Below, one piece after another: positions 16,618 to 25,557 of a stretch of DNA of 64,000 nucleotides. Each line of letters begins with the position of its first letter. The first letter of the stretch is position 1. Made by a program: the position numbers and the translations under genes. Below the pieces are notes generated by a model. That model did not search any database and was not told where the DNA came from. It saw only the letters and a list, made by a program, of their open reading frames with translations. Source of the stretch: Pseudomonas quercus (GTDB taxonomy: Bacteria; Pseudomonadota; Gammaproteobacteria; Pseudomonadales; Pseudomonadaceae). The stretch is taken from positions 124,001-188,000 of the forward strand of contig NZ_JAAVJI010000006.1 in the NCBI RefSeq assembly GCF_012033695.1. The letters run 5' to 3'.

Positions 16618-17375
16618 GAGCAATAGGCCTCTCGCTGCGCATCGATCAAGGTGAGGGCAGCCTCCCAGCCGAGCTGGATCAGCCCCAGCTCGTCGTCCTG
16701 GTCGAACTGCCTGGCGGTAAACTCGCACGTCTCGGCGTCAGGGATAATCAGCTCACCACCTCCGGAGAGCGCTTGAACCTGCGCCTGACACGCCCGCTCC
16801 AGCATGAAAATTGTCTGGAAAGCGTGGGCGACGCTGGCCCCGGCCGCAAGCAAGCCATGGTTACAGAGGATCATCGCACTATGGCTGCCGAGGTCCTTGA
16901 CCAGTTGATCGCGTTCGGCAGTGCGTACAGCGATCCCTTCGTAGCGGTGATAGCCCAACCGGTTATAGAACTTCAGGGCGTGCTGGCTGATAGGCAGCAG
17001 CCCTTGTGCCTGCGCAGACACGGCGATGCCGGCGGCCGTATGGGTATGGATCACGCAGTGCAGGTCAGCTCGCGCTTGATGCACAGCCGAGTGAATGACA
17101 AAGCCTGCCTGGTTTACCCGGTGATCAGGGAACGCCCAGTCCACAACGTTGCCGTGGACGTCGATCTTGACCAGGTCGCTTGCCTTCATATGCTCAAAGA
17201 GCACCCCGTATCGATTGATCAGAAAGTGGCCTGAGCCATCTTGCAGCCGAAGCGAGATGTGCGTATCGATCAAGTCGGTCATCCGAAAGTGCGCAAGCAA
17301 GCGATACAGTGCGGCAAGTTCACAGCGTGCGGACCACTCTGAATCATCAATGCTGGTGTGAACGCGGGCGCTCAT
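16614..17375 (-). CDS. Class II aldolase/adducin-fold protein lacking the catalytic Glu
   Basis: The 253-residue protein has three zinc-ligand histidines of the class II aldolase fold: His110 and His112 (VIHTHT) and His173 (CNHGLL). The catalytic glutamate of fuculose-1-phosphate aldolase (SSEW type) is replaced: the segment reads NQAGFVIH with Ala90. This is the adducin-like subgroup, whose reactions are mostly unknown. It is coupled (ATGA-type overlap) to the hydroxyacid dehydrogenase gene downstream and is divergent from a LysR gene at 17677, the likely regulator. Confidence 0.82.
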   Translation of the reverse strand: MSARVHTSIDDSEWSARCELAALYRLLAHFRMTDLIDTHISLRLQDGSGHFLINRYGVLFEHMKASDLVKIDVHGNVVDWAFPDHRVNQAGFVIHSAVHQARADLHCVIHTHTAAGIAVSAQAQGLLPISQHALKFYNRLGYHRYEGIAVRTAERDQLVKDLGSHSAMILCNHGLLAAGASVAHAFQTIFMLERACQAQVQALSGGGELIIPDAETCEFTARQFDQDDELGLIQLGWEAALTLIDAQREAYCS

Positions 17376-17676
17376 GGTGAATTCCTGACAGGCTTTTTAG
17401 CGTAAGTTGAAAGGCTCTGGCAGTATTATTGTAAGTGTCGAGGGCATGTTCCATTTGCCATTTTGAATAGTGAATATAAGCAGCTAGAATAATCAACAAG
17501 TTACACGCGCTTACGAGTTTTAAACGTGAATAAAAATCGCCTTATTGCGGTGCAGAATCGGGAAAATGCACTGCACTTGTGCATCGCGCGGGCAGGTGCA
17601 GTTCAAGAGAGGTCCTTCGGTCATAGCCCGATGGGTTACTATTTGAAACGTCTTCTTACCAAAAGAAACGTCCTCC

Positions 17677-18624
17677 ATGAGTAAAAGTCTCGGGCTACCC
17701 AAACCGTTATCACGCGCTTCCGGTGATCGTGTCGATTGGAACCTGCTCCGGACCTTTCACGCCATTGCCCAGGAGTTGAGCATCAGCCGAGCGGCTGCGC
17801 GGTTGAACCTGTCACAACCTGCCGTCAGCCAAGCGCTGAAACGATTGGAAGAACAACTGGGCACCGCACTTATCGAGCGCAAAGGGCCTCGCTTTCAGCT
17901 GACGGCTGCGGGTATCGAAGCTCAACGTCTGGCTAATGATGTTAAAAGTCATTTTTTACAGCTGGATGCGGCACTCGAGGCCACGTCCGAACAGGTCGTA
18001 GGTAACGTTCGGCTGCTGTCCATAAACGGCGTGAGCTGTGAAGCCTATGACAGGGCGCTGGCACGCTTGCACCGGGAATGCCCCGGCCTTGCACTTGAGA
18101 TTACGGTGCTGCCCAACGATGAGATTCTCAGCGCATTGGAGCAGCGCTCGCAGCCGTTCGGTTTAGCTATCAGCCGAGCGGACTATCCCTGGTTAGCGCA
18201 ACAGCGTATGACCCGCGAGCACTACCGCTTCTACTGTGGGCCTGAGCATCCATTATTCGGTCAGCCCGGCATTACAGTGGACAGGCTTGCCCAGGAGCCT
18301 GTGATCTCGTTCACCAGCGACTTGCTCGGCGGTACCTTGAACTCCTTGGCTGAATTTCGCCATCGGCATGGCTGGAACGGTCCGGTCATCGGTTGCTCGG
18401 CCAATAGCCAGGAGGTACTGCGTCTAGTGCTGGCCGGGTTTGGGATCGGCTGCCTGCCGCACCCCGTGTATGAGCAGGCTCAACACCTGTTATGGCCATT
18501 GCCGCCCGAGGAGGTTGGCACGGTAGACATCAGCCTGATGTGGAACAAAGAACAGCGCTTGACCCGCGTAGAAGCCCGGTTTCTTCAGGCGCTTCAGGAG
18601 GCCTGCCAGCAAGCACAGGGCTGA
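17677..18624 (+). CDS. LysR-family transcriptional regulator
   Basis: The 315-residue protein has an N-terminal winged HTH (LRTFHAIAQELSISRAAARL through VSQALKRLEEQLG, residues about 24-70) and a periplasmic-binding-protein-like effector domain to the C-terminus. It is divergent from the adducin-fold/dehydrogenase pair, with a 300-base shared intergenic region (17376-17676), the classical position of a LysR regulator. It ends 20 bases from the end of a second, convergent LysR gene. Confidence 0.88.
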   Translation: MSKSLGLPKPLSRASGDRVDWNLLRTFHAIAQELSISRAAARLNLSQPAVSQALKRLEEQLGTALIERKGPRFQLTAAGIEAQRLANDVKSHFLQLDAALEATSEQVVGNVRLLSINGVSCEAYDRALARLHRECPGLALEITVLPNDEILSALEQRSQPFGLAISRADYPWLAQQRMTREHYRFYCGPEHPLFGQPGITVDRLAQEPVISFTSDLLGGTLNSLAEFRHRHGWNGPVIGCSANSQEVLRLVLAGFGIGCLPHPVYEQAQHLLWPLPPEEVGTVDISLMWNKEQRLTRVEARFLQALQEACQQAQG

Positions 18625-18644
18625 GCCAGCAGGGGCTGACGGGG

Positions 18645-19631
18645 TCATTGCCCCGCTATATGCATGTGCACTCCTTGAGCCACCTCTTTTTCCATTAATT
18701 CAAGAAAGACGTCCAGCAAGGGATTGCTTCGGCCACACTGGCGGTACAGCAATTTGAACGGCGTGGTGACCCGGAACCGGCTGGGTTTGAGGGACCGCAT
18801 CTGGCCGCGATCCACGTAGCTTTTTGCCCAATGCGTGGGTAGGTGGCCCAGGTAACGGCCGGTGAGTACCAGCATCGCTACGGCCTCAACCTGGGTCGCG
18901 ACCGCACTCATGTTTCGAGGGCCCATGGGCCTGAATTTGTCTTGATGGTTAGCGTACACGTGTTCGATGTACTCGGCGGTGGCGAGCTTCTCGTCATCGA
19001 TCTCACTGTCTTGCAGGCAGAAGAAAGGGTGGTCGCTGGAACAGTAGAGTTCCACGGCTTCCCTGTAGACGGGCATGGCATCGAAGTCGGTTTTTTCGGT
19101 ATAGACCGGAACAATGCCCGCTGCGAATTGGCCCTTGAGAATACCTTGCTCGATTTCTTCCAGAGGCGCGACGCTTAGTCTGATCCGAGCTTTAGGGGCG
19201 CGTTCGCGCCAAGCGCGTAAGACCGGAACAATCGGTGAATTAGGATCCGAGCACGTATTATCGATCACCGCGATAGTCAGGTCTCCCAGCAACTCCCCAC
19301 GAACATTGCCAACTTGCCCCCGAAACGTATCCAGTGCGGAGAACAAGTCCAGGCTGGCTTGATAGATCACCTTGCCTTGCTCGGTAAGGCCAAACTTTTC
19401 GCGGCCGCGCGTACATAAACGCATCCCTAGCCGGATCTCAAGGTCCGAGATCTGTTTGCTAATGGCCGCCAGCCCAATGTTCAATTCTGCCTGAGCTGGG
19501 GTAAATCCGCCTGACTCGACGACCGCTTTGAAAACCTTGAACAATTTCAAATCCATAGCGGTTGCCATGGAAAGTGCAGCTTCACTGGCCTTCTCGGGTA
19601 GATTTCCAGATTTAGAAAGTTGACTTTCCAT
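18645..19631 (-). CDS. LysR-family transcriptional regulator
   Basis: The 328-residue LysR protein has its HTH at about residues 28-85 (FKVFKAVVESGGFTPAQAEL, GLAAISKQISDLEIRLG). About 25 residues precede the usual LysR start, so ATG 19556 (MDLKLFKVF) or 19568 are alternatives. Only a weak AGGTAA lies before 19631. It is divergent from the argH-like gene at 19791 and is the obvious candidate regulator of that operon. Confidence 0.87.
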   Translation of the reverse strand: MESQLSKSGNLPEKASEAALSMATAMDLKLFKVFKAVVESGGFTPAQAELNIGLAAISKQISDLEIRLGMRLCTRGREKFGLTEQGKVIYQASLDLFSALDTFRGQVGNVRGELLGDLTIAVIDNTCSDPNSPIVPVLRAWRERAPKARIRLSVAPLEEIEQGILKGQFAAGIVPVYTEKTDFDAMPVYREAVELYCSSDHPFFCLQDSEIDDEKLATAEYIEHVYANHQDKFRPMGPRNMSAVATQVEAVAMLVLTGRYLGHLPTHWAKSYVDRGQMRSLKPSRFRVTTPFKLLYRQCGRSNPLLDVFLELMEKEVAQGVHMHIAGQ

Positions 19632-19790
19632 TTAATACATTTACCTATTTTGGTCGGCTTCCTACTATCCCCTCAGACTAGGCCGTACCGCTACGGCTTT
19701 ATTCTCACACTCCTTTGTAACACGTGCTGCTTCGGCTTACGGCTGAGTACGGAGGGGTAAAGCAATGTCTATGCCAGTTGAGAAATAACG

Positions 19791-21218
19791 ATGTCCGATA
19801 ACACCGACCGTTTATGGGGTGCCCGTTTCAAAAGCGGCCCAGCCGAAGCCATGGCCAACCTGTCACGCTCTCCAATCGCCTACTTTCGCCTGACCCCCTA
19901 TGACGTGGCGGGCTCGAAAGCACATGCCAATGGGCTGCACCGGGTAGGCCTTCTGAACGCGGAGGAGGCCGGCAAGATCATTGCCGCACTGCAGGGTATC
20001 GATGAGGATTTTGTGGCAAACCGTATCGAGCCGGTGGCGGCCGATGAAGACGTGCATACGTTTATCGAGCGATTGCTGACCGAACGCCTTGGCGCCTTGG
20101 GCGGCAAGCTCCGCGCAGGGCGTTCTCGTAATGATCAATCTGCCAATGACATGCGGTTGTTTCTGCGTGACCAGGCGCGGGTGCTCGTCGTAGCGCTGTT
20201 AGAGCTGCAACACGCGCTCGTCGCCCAGGCAGAGCAACATACCCATACCATCGCGCCGGGCTTCACCCACCTGCAGCAAGCTCAGCCCATTGTCTTCGCC
20301 CACCACTTGATGGCCCATGCCCAAGCCATGCACCGGGACATTCAACGCCTGCAGGATTTCGACAGGCGCTTCAACCTGTCGCCCTTGGGCGCGGCCGCCA
20401 TGGCCGGTTCGGCAATCATCAAGGACCTGCACAGCAGTGCTGCAGAAATGGGGTACGCCGGCCCTTGTGAGAACTCCATCGACGCGGTAGCCAGCCGTGA
20501 CCATGTGGCCGAATTCCTGTTCATCGTCAGCATGCTGGGGGTAAACGTTTCGCGCTTGGCCGAAGAGTTCTGCCTGTGGACCTCACGTCAGTTCAATTGG
20601 GTGTCGCTGGACGACGGGTATGCCACGGGCAGCTCGATCATGCCGCAAAAGAAAAACCCGGATATTGCCGAACTCGCGCGTGGGAAGTCGGGCCGCCTGA
20701 TCGGCACGCTCACGGGCATCCTGTCGGTACTCAAAGCCCAGCCGCTGTCCTATAACCGGGACTTGAGCGAAGACAAGCACGCGGTGATCGACAGCCTGGA
20801 CACGATTCACTTGGTGCTGCCAGCGTTTGCCGGCATGGTCAACACCATGACCGTGCGCAAGGAGGAATTGCTTCGCCAGGCGCCCATGGGGTTCACCTTG
20901 GCCACTGAGGTGGCGGACTGGCTTTCCGTTCGCGGCACCCCGTTCAAAGAAGCCCATGAGATCACCGGCAAGCTCGTGCAGGCCTGCGAAGAGGCAAGGA
21001 TTGGCCTGGAGGAGGCAACGCCAGCCTTCCTGGCGAACGTTGATGCACGCCTGACCGAAGACGTTCGCCATGCACTGACCCTTGAGGCCGCGCTGGCCAT
21101 TCGCAGCGGATGGAACGGCACGGCCCCGGCCCAGGTGACCGCGCAGATCGAACGCTTCAAGGCTCAACTGAGCGCCCAGCGGCAATGGGCACTGGACTAC
21201 ACCGGCCCGCGTGGCTGA
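19791..21218 (+). CDS. Argininosuccinate lyase paralogue (aspartase/fumarase superfamily)
   Basis: The 475-residue lyase carries the superfamily signature GSSIMPQKKNP (280-290, catalytic Ser loop), AGRSRNDQ (109-116) and THLQQAQP (159-166). It is ArgH-like throughout, but the substrate segment after PLGAAAMAGSA reads IIKDLHSSAAEMGYAGPCEN and not the usual PIDR-type sequence. It heads an operon with an amino-acid ABC transporter, two NodB-fold hydrolases and an MmgE/PrpD protein. A catabolic C-N lyase acting on an imported N-succinyl/fumaryl-type amino compound is more likely than arginine synthesis. EDDS lyase is a known ArgH relative with such a role. The function beyond the family is inferred. 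Confidence 0.8.
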   Translation: MSDNTDRLWGARFKSGPAEAMANLSRSPIAYFRLTPYDVAGSKAHANGLHRVGLLNAEEAGKIIAALQGIDEDFVANRIEPVAADEDVHTFIERLLTERLGALGGKLRAGRSRNDQSANDMRLFLRDQARVLVVALLELQHALVAQAEQHTHTIAPGFTHLQQAQPIVFAHHLMAHAQAMHRDIQRLQDFDRRFNLSPLGAAAMAGSAIIKDLHSSAAEMGYAGPCENSIDAVASRDHVAEFLFIVSMLGVNVSRLAEEFCLWTSRQFNWVSLDDGYATGSSIMPQKKNPDIAELARGKSGRLIGTLTGILSVLKAQPLSYNRDLSEDKHAVIDSLDTIHLVLPAFAGMVNTMTVRKEELLRQAPMGFTLATEVADWLSVRGTPFKEAHEITGKLVQACEEARIGLEEATPAFLANVDARLTEDVRHALTLEAALAIRSGWNGTAPAQVTAQIERFKAQLSAQRQWALDYTGPRG

Positions 21219-21236
21219 CAGGCTTGAGGATTGCCC

Positions 21237-22112
21237 ATGACACAGACCCATGTAAACAGCGGCCCCCCCGTACCGGTACAGAGCGCTCAGTATGACCTGT
21301 CAACTTACAAGGTAGTGCCCCGGCGCTACTACGGCAGGTATGTGTCGGCGGGGCTAATTGTGCTGCTGTTGGTCGGCCTGGCCCAGGCGTTTGCCAAAGG
21401 CAACATCGAATGGTCGTTCGTTTCTCAGTTTCTGACCGCCCGCTCCATCATGTTTGGGTTGTTGAACACCATATTGATGGCAGTACTGGCCATGGGGCTT
21501 GGGGTCTTCCTGGGCGTCGTGGTCGCTATCATGCGGATGTCGCAAAACCCTGTGCTGCGCTACACAGCCGGTGGCTACGTCTGGCTGTTCCGAGGCACGC
21601 CGTTGATCCTGCAGCTGCTCTTATGGTTCAACCTGGCGCTCATTTTCCCCACGTTGAGCTTTCCGGGGCTGTTTGAATTCAAGACAGTCGAGGTCATTAC
21701 CCCCTTCGTTGCAGCCCTGCTGGGCCTGGGCATTAACCAGGGTGCCTACACGTCGGAAGTGGTCCGCGCGGGGTTGCTGTCCGTTGACAGCGGGCAATAC
21801 GAAGCTGCCAAGTCCATCGGCATGCCTCGGCTACAAGCACTGCGGCGGATCATCCTTCCTCAGGCCATGCGCATCATCATCCCGCCGGTGAGCAATGAAT
21901 TCATCGGCATGGTGAAGATGACCAGCCTGGCGAGCGTCATTCAGTATGCAGAGCTTCTCCACAACGCTCAGAACATCTATTACGCCAATGCGCGCGTCAT
22001 GGAGCTACTGATCGTCGCCGGTATCTGGTACCTCGCCGTGGTGTCGGTACTGACCATCGGCCAGAGCCGCCTGGAACGTCGATTCGGCCGCGGTGCTGGC
22101 AAGCGCAACTGA
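21237..22112 (+). CDS. Amino-acid ABC transporter permease (HisM/GlnP type)
   Basis: The 291-residue inner-membrane permease has about five to six membrane helices and the EAA loop [26 protein letters not shown] that docks the ATPase. The long ~40-residue cytoplasmic N-terminus is common in polar amino-acid permeases. ATG 21237 is preferred over TTG 21231 because GAGGA is correctly spaced. It is the only permease in this set, so it probably works as a homodimer. It lies 18 bases after the argH-like gene and 22 bases before its ATPase gene. Confidence 0.9.
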   Translation: MTQTHVNSGPPVPVQSAQYDLSTYKVVPRRYYGRYVSAGLIVLLLVGLAQAFAKGNIEWSFVSQFLTARSIMFGLLNTILMAVLAMGLGVFLGVVVAIMRMSQNPVLRYTAGGYVWLFRGTPLILQLLLWFNLALIFPTLSFPGLFEFKTVEVITPFVAALLGLGINQGAYTSEVVRAGLLSVDSGQYEAAKSIGMPRLQALRRIILPQAMRIIIPPVSNEFIGMVKMTSLASVIQYAELLHNAQNIYYANARVMELLIVAGIWYLAVVSVLTIGQSRLERRFGRGAGKRN

Positions 22113-22134
22113 GCGCAGAAGGGGAGTGTGGGCT

Positions 22135-22899
22135 ATGCGAAACATCGTCAAAGCGGTCAACGTCAACAAATACTTCGGCGACTTTCATGCGCTCAAGGAT
22201 GTAAACCTGGACATCCCCCACGGTGAGGTGGTGTGCATCATCGGCCCCTCCGGCTCGGGAAAGAGCACGCTGCTGCGGTGCATCAACCAGCTGGAAAAAG
22301 TTGACAAGGGTGGGCTCTGGGTCAGCGATGAAATTGTAGGCTACCGTTCTGTGGACCAAAAGCTGGTGGAGCTTAGCGATGCCCAAATCGCTCGGCAACG
22401 CCTGGCCACGGGCATGGTGTTCCAGCGCTTCAACCTGTTTGCCCACATGACGGTGCTGGAAAACATCATCGAGGGCCCCACCCAGGTACTGCGCCGGCCT
22501 GTAAAGGAGTGTCGCGAACAGGCGATGGAGCTGCTGGAAAGGGTAGGGCTGAAGCACAAGGCCGACAGCTACCCCATCGAGCTGTCGGGTGGCCAGCAGC
22601 AGCGGGTCGCGATTGCCCGGGCGCTGGCCATGCGGCCCAAATTGATGCTCTTCGATGAGCCCACCTCTGCACTGGACCCTGAATTGGTCGGTGAAGTGTT
22701 GTCGGTGATGCGGCAACTGGCGGCCAGCGGCATGACCATGGTCGTGGTCACGCACGAGCTGGGCTTTGCCCGTGAGGTAGCCAGCCGTGTTGTGTTCATG
22801 GACGCTGGCCAGATCATCGAAACCGGCTCTCCCGAGCAGGTGCTAATGAACCCGCGCAACCCGCGCACACAAGCGTTTATTGCCGCTGTACTCAGCTGA
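22135..22899 (+). CDS. Amino-acid ABC transporter ATP-binding protein
   Basis: The 254-residue ATPase of the polar amino-acid uptake family (GlnQ/HisP) has Walker [10 protein letters not shown] (37-45), Q-loop MVFQRFNLF, signature LSGGQQQR, Walker [15 protein letters not shown] and H-loop VVTHELGFA. All are complete. ATG 22135 follows AAGGGGAG. It sits between the permease and substrate-binding protein genes of the same operon. Confidence 0.95.
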   Translation: MRNIVKAVNVNKYFGDFHALKDVNLDIPHGEVVCIIGPSGSGKSTLLRCINQLEKVDKGGLWVSDEIVGYRSVDQKLVELSDAQIARQRLATGMVFQRFNLFAHMTVLENIIEGPTQVLRRPVKECREQAMELLERVGLKHKADSYPIELSGGQQQRVAIARALAMRPKLMLFDEPTSALDPELVGEVLSVMRQLAASGMTMVVVTHELGFAREVASRVVFMDAGQIIETGSPEQVLMNPRNPRTQAFIAAVLS

Positions 22900-22931
22900 A
22901 CCCTGCCCCCATTAACCATGGATGTACGTCG

Positions 22932-23762
22932 ATGAAAATGCGTCTGGCCATAACAGGAGCACTGGCCCTGCTCGGTACCGTAACGGCTTGGGCTGCCGAC
23001 GCTGGCTTACCCCAGGCCATCAAGGACAAAGGCTTCTTGAATGCTGGGATCATGCCCAACTACCCACCCATGGACTTCAAGGACCCAGCTACCAACCAAC
23101 TGACCGGCGTTGACTACGATCTGGGCATGGAAATAGGCAAGCGCCTGGGCATCACCGTCAAATGGCAGGAAACCGCCTTTGAGCAAATGGTCAGCAGCCT
23201 CGTCACCCAGCGGCTCGACATTGTGCTCTCGGGCATGACGGATACTGCGGAGCGGCAAAAGACGGTGGATTTCGTCGACTACTTCAGGACCGGCCCGCAG
23301 TTTTATGTGATGGAAAGCAACAAATCCATCGTTTCTGTCAGCGACCTGTGTGGCAAGAAAGTGGGCACCAGCCGGCGCACCACGTTCCCAGCGGAAATCG
23401 CCAAATGGAGCGCTGCCAACTGCGAAGCCAAAGGCCTGCCTGCGATCCAGGTCACGGGCACCGATGGCTCCGCCGATGCCAGAGCGCAATTGCGTCAGGC
23501 CCGCCTGGACGCGGCTGTTCAAGGCAGTGAAACGTTGCCCTACATCCAGTCCCAAGAGCCCGGCGCCTATCGGGTGATCGGTGAGCCCCTGACCACCCAG
23601 CTGACAGGCTTGGGCGTTTCCAAAAACAACCCAGGCTTGAGCGCTGCCATTGTCGACGCACTTAACGCCATGATCGCCGACGGCACCTATGCGCAGATTC
23701 TGAAGAAATGGGACCTGGAGCGAGGCGCTGTAGACAAGGCCGTGATGAACTCGGGTACCTGA
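22932..23762 (+). CDS. Amino-acid ABC transporter substrate-binding protein
   Basis: The 276-residue periplasmic binding protein of family 3 has a signal peptide (residues 1 to about 21, cleavage near AWA/AD). The mature domain has the family pattern TGVDYDLGMEIGKRLG, LDIVLSGMTDTAERQKTVDF and the C-terminal LKKWDLERG. It feeds the permease/ATPase encoded just upstream. The ligand cannot be read from sequence. The operon context suggests an amino-acid or imide-like compound. Confidence 0.92.
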   Translation: MKMRLAITGALALLGTVTAWAADAGLPQAIKDKGFLNAGIMPNYPPMDFKDPATNQLTGVDYDLGMEIGKRLGITVKWQETAFEQMVSSLVTQRLDIVLSGMTDTAERQKTVDFVDYFRTGPQFYVMESNKSIVSVSDLCGKKVGTSRRTTFPAEIAKWSAANCEAKGLPAIQVTGTDGSADARAQLRQARLDAAVQGSETLPYIQSQEPGAYRVIGEPLTTQLTGLGVSKNNPGLSAAIVDALNAMIADGTYAQILKKWDLERGAVDKAVMNSGT

Positions 23763-23816
23763 CCCCTCATCCAGGGACGGCGATCGCTGTCCCTCTCCTT
23801 TGCGTTGGAGCGCCCC

Positions 23817-24665
23817 ATGTATACCCCTGCGGATTTGCGCTGGCCGTGCAAGGCCCGTGCGTGCGTTGCCATGGCGTTTGATCTGGATGGCCCCACCGGC
23901 GCCGCCATGCTCGATGGCTCCATCTGGCATAAGCCTGAGTACTTTACCTTCGGAGGCTATGGGCCTTATCGAGCACTGCCCAGGCTGCTGGACATGCTCA
24001 AGGCCCACCGCACGCCGGCCACGTTTTTCATCCCGGCATGGGTGGTAGAGAACTGGCCCAAGCAATGCCAGGCCATTGTGGAGCAGGGCCATGAAGTGGC
24101 GTACCACGGCTACAAGCACGAGTCCTTCTTTGCCCTGAGCCTCGCTGAACAACGTGAGGTAATGGAGAAAAGCGCTGAGGTGTTCCAGCGTTACCTGGGT
24201 CGCACCGCTGTTGGGTTTCGTACGCCGTCGGGTGATTGGCATGCACAGTCACCCCGATTGCTGATGGAGTGCGGAGTATCTTACTCAAGCAGCATGCGTG
24301 GCGACGATCGCCCGTACTTTATCGAGACCGGTGAGCCAGGCCGCCGTCTGGTAGAAATTCCCGGGCGCTGGGAGCTGGATGACTATGCCTCCCTGGCCTA
24401 CACCCGCGCGCCCAATTACCCCGCAGGCCTTGACCGTATCGCCAGCTATGACCAGACCCTGGACAACTGGCGGCGGGAGTTCGATGGCACCTACAGAGAG
24501 GGGCTTTGCATGACCACTTTGTTCCACCCCAAGGTCTGCGGCAAGCCGGGCCGAATCGGGTTGCTGGAAGCGCTCCTGGAGCATATGCATAGCCACGCCG
24601 ACGTCTGGTTTGCCACCTGCCAGGACGTTGCAGGTTTCTGGGCGCAGGAGCATGCCCATGGCTGA
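23817..24665 (+). CDS. NodB-fold (CE4) hydrolase, cyclic-imide hydrolase/PuuE-like
   Basis: The 282-residue polysaccharide-deacetylase-fold protein has no signal peptide, so it acts in the cytoplasm. The metal site is complete: AFDLDG (Asp22, Asp24) and HGYKH (His97, His101). Overall it resembles the cytosolic imidase/allantoinase-like branch (cyclic imide hydrolase, PuuE, HpPgdA) more than cell-wall deacetylases. It probably opens a cyclic amide or imide taken up by the adjacent transporter. It overlaps a paralogous gene by 8 bases, suggesting a two-subunit enzyme or two sequential steps. Confidence 0.8.
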   Translation: MYTPADLRWPCKARACVAMAFDLDGPTGAAMLDGSIWHKPEYFTFGGYGPYRALPRLLDMLKAHRTPATFFIPAWVVENWPKQCQAIVEQGHEVAYHGYKHESFFALSLAEQREVMEKSAEVFQRYLGRTAVGFRTPSGDWHAQSPRLLMECGVSYSSSMRGDDRPYFIETGEPGRRLVEIPGRWELDDYASLAYTRAPNYPAGLDRIASYDQTLDNWRREFDGTYREGLCMTTLFHPKVCGKPGRIGLLEALLEHMHSHADVWFATCQDVAGFWAQEHAHG

Positions 24666-25557
24666 TCAGGGCACGCTCTGGCCGCAACCCTACCGTTGCG
24701 CAGCCGTTGTCACCGTGGACTACAACGATATCCACGGGATTCTTACCCAAGCCCCTACCATGGCCGGGCGCGATAAAAGCCTTTCCGTGTGGCGCTACGG
24801 GACCACACGCGGTGTTCAGCGGCTGCTGGCGATCTTTACCGAGCATGGTATTCGGGCCGATTGGTGCATCCCCGGTATCGTTGCCGAGGAAAACCCGGAT
24901 GTGGTCAAGGCTATTGCCGACGCGGGCCATCCCATTGCGTGTGCCGGCTACCGCCATGAAGACTTTTCAGCGCTGACCCGGGCTGAGCAGAAAGCCTCGA
25001 TCCTTCGAGGCTGTGACGTACTGGAGCAACTGACGGGGCGCCGCCCTCAAGGCTTTCGAGTACCTGCCGGCAGCTATGCGCCTGGGCTGGCTGATGACCT
25101 TCGCGAAGCAGGCCTGTGCTGGTCTTCGTCCTGGGCGGGCGACGACCTGCCTTATCTGCATCCAGCAGGCGCGGTAGCCGGCAAACTCGTTGAGTTGCCG
25201 CTGCATGTGGAGTTGGAAGACGCGCCGTACTTCGCCTTTAACCTGGCGCCTGCCGTGCCCGCCAGCCAGGCCCGCATTGCCGGTTATGAGAAGGTATTGA
25301 GTAACTGGCAACGGGACTTCCACGGTTTCCAGCGCTATGGCCTCTGTTACCTGATGCGCTTGCACCCTGAGATTTTGGGCACGCTGGGCCGTAGTGGCCT
25401 GCTTGACCAATGGTTGGGTTGGCTGAAGGCGCAAGAAGGCGTCTGGTTTGCTACAGCTGGGGAAGTGGCTCAGTGGTGGGCAGCCCACAATGACGAAATC
25501 CCTGGCGATCACCCTGCCGCCATCTTTCACCGTCACCTTCCCGAGGGCGCGCAATGA
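24658..25557 (+). CDS. NodB-fold (CE4) paralogue with altered metal site
   Basis: The 299-residue protein is a full-length paralogue of the upstream gene product. The first motif reads TVDYND (Asp21, Asp24). The HxxxH motif is broken: the segment is CAGYRH, so the first metal histidine is Ala96 and only His100 remains. It may be a non-catalytic partner of the upstream hydrolase, or use other ligands. ATG 24658 overlaps the upstream stop (24652 is also possible). Its stop overlaps the next start by 4 bases, so all three genes are coupled. Confidence 0.78.
   Translation: MADQGTLWPQPYRCAAVVTVDYNDIHGILTQAPTMAGRDKSLSVWRYGTTRGVQRLLAIFTEHGIRADWCIPGIVAEENPDVVKAIADAGHPIACAGYRHEDFSALTRAEQKASILRGCDVLEQLTGRRPQGFRVPAGSYAPGLADDLREAGLCWSSSWAGDDLPYLHPAGAVAGKLVELPLHVELEDAPYFAFNLAPAVPASQARIAGYEKVLSNWQRDFHGFQRYGLCYLMRLHPEILGTLGRSGLLDQWLGWLKAQEGVWFATAGEVAQWWAAHNDEIPGDHPAAIFHRHLPEGAQ

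Noticed and set aside
23007..24242. A 411-codon open frame antisense to the binding protein and NodB-fold genes
   Set aside because: It covers two clear genes and the gap between them. The product has no recognisable motif, so it is a composition artefact.
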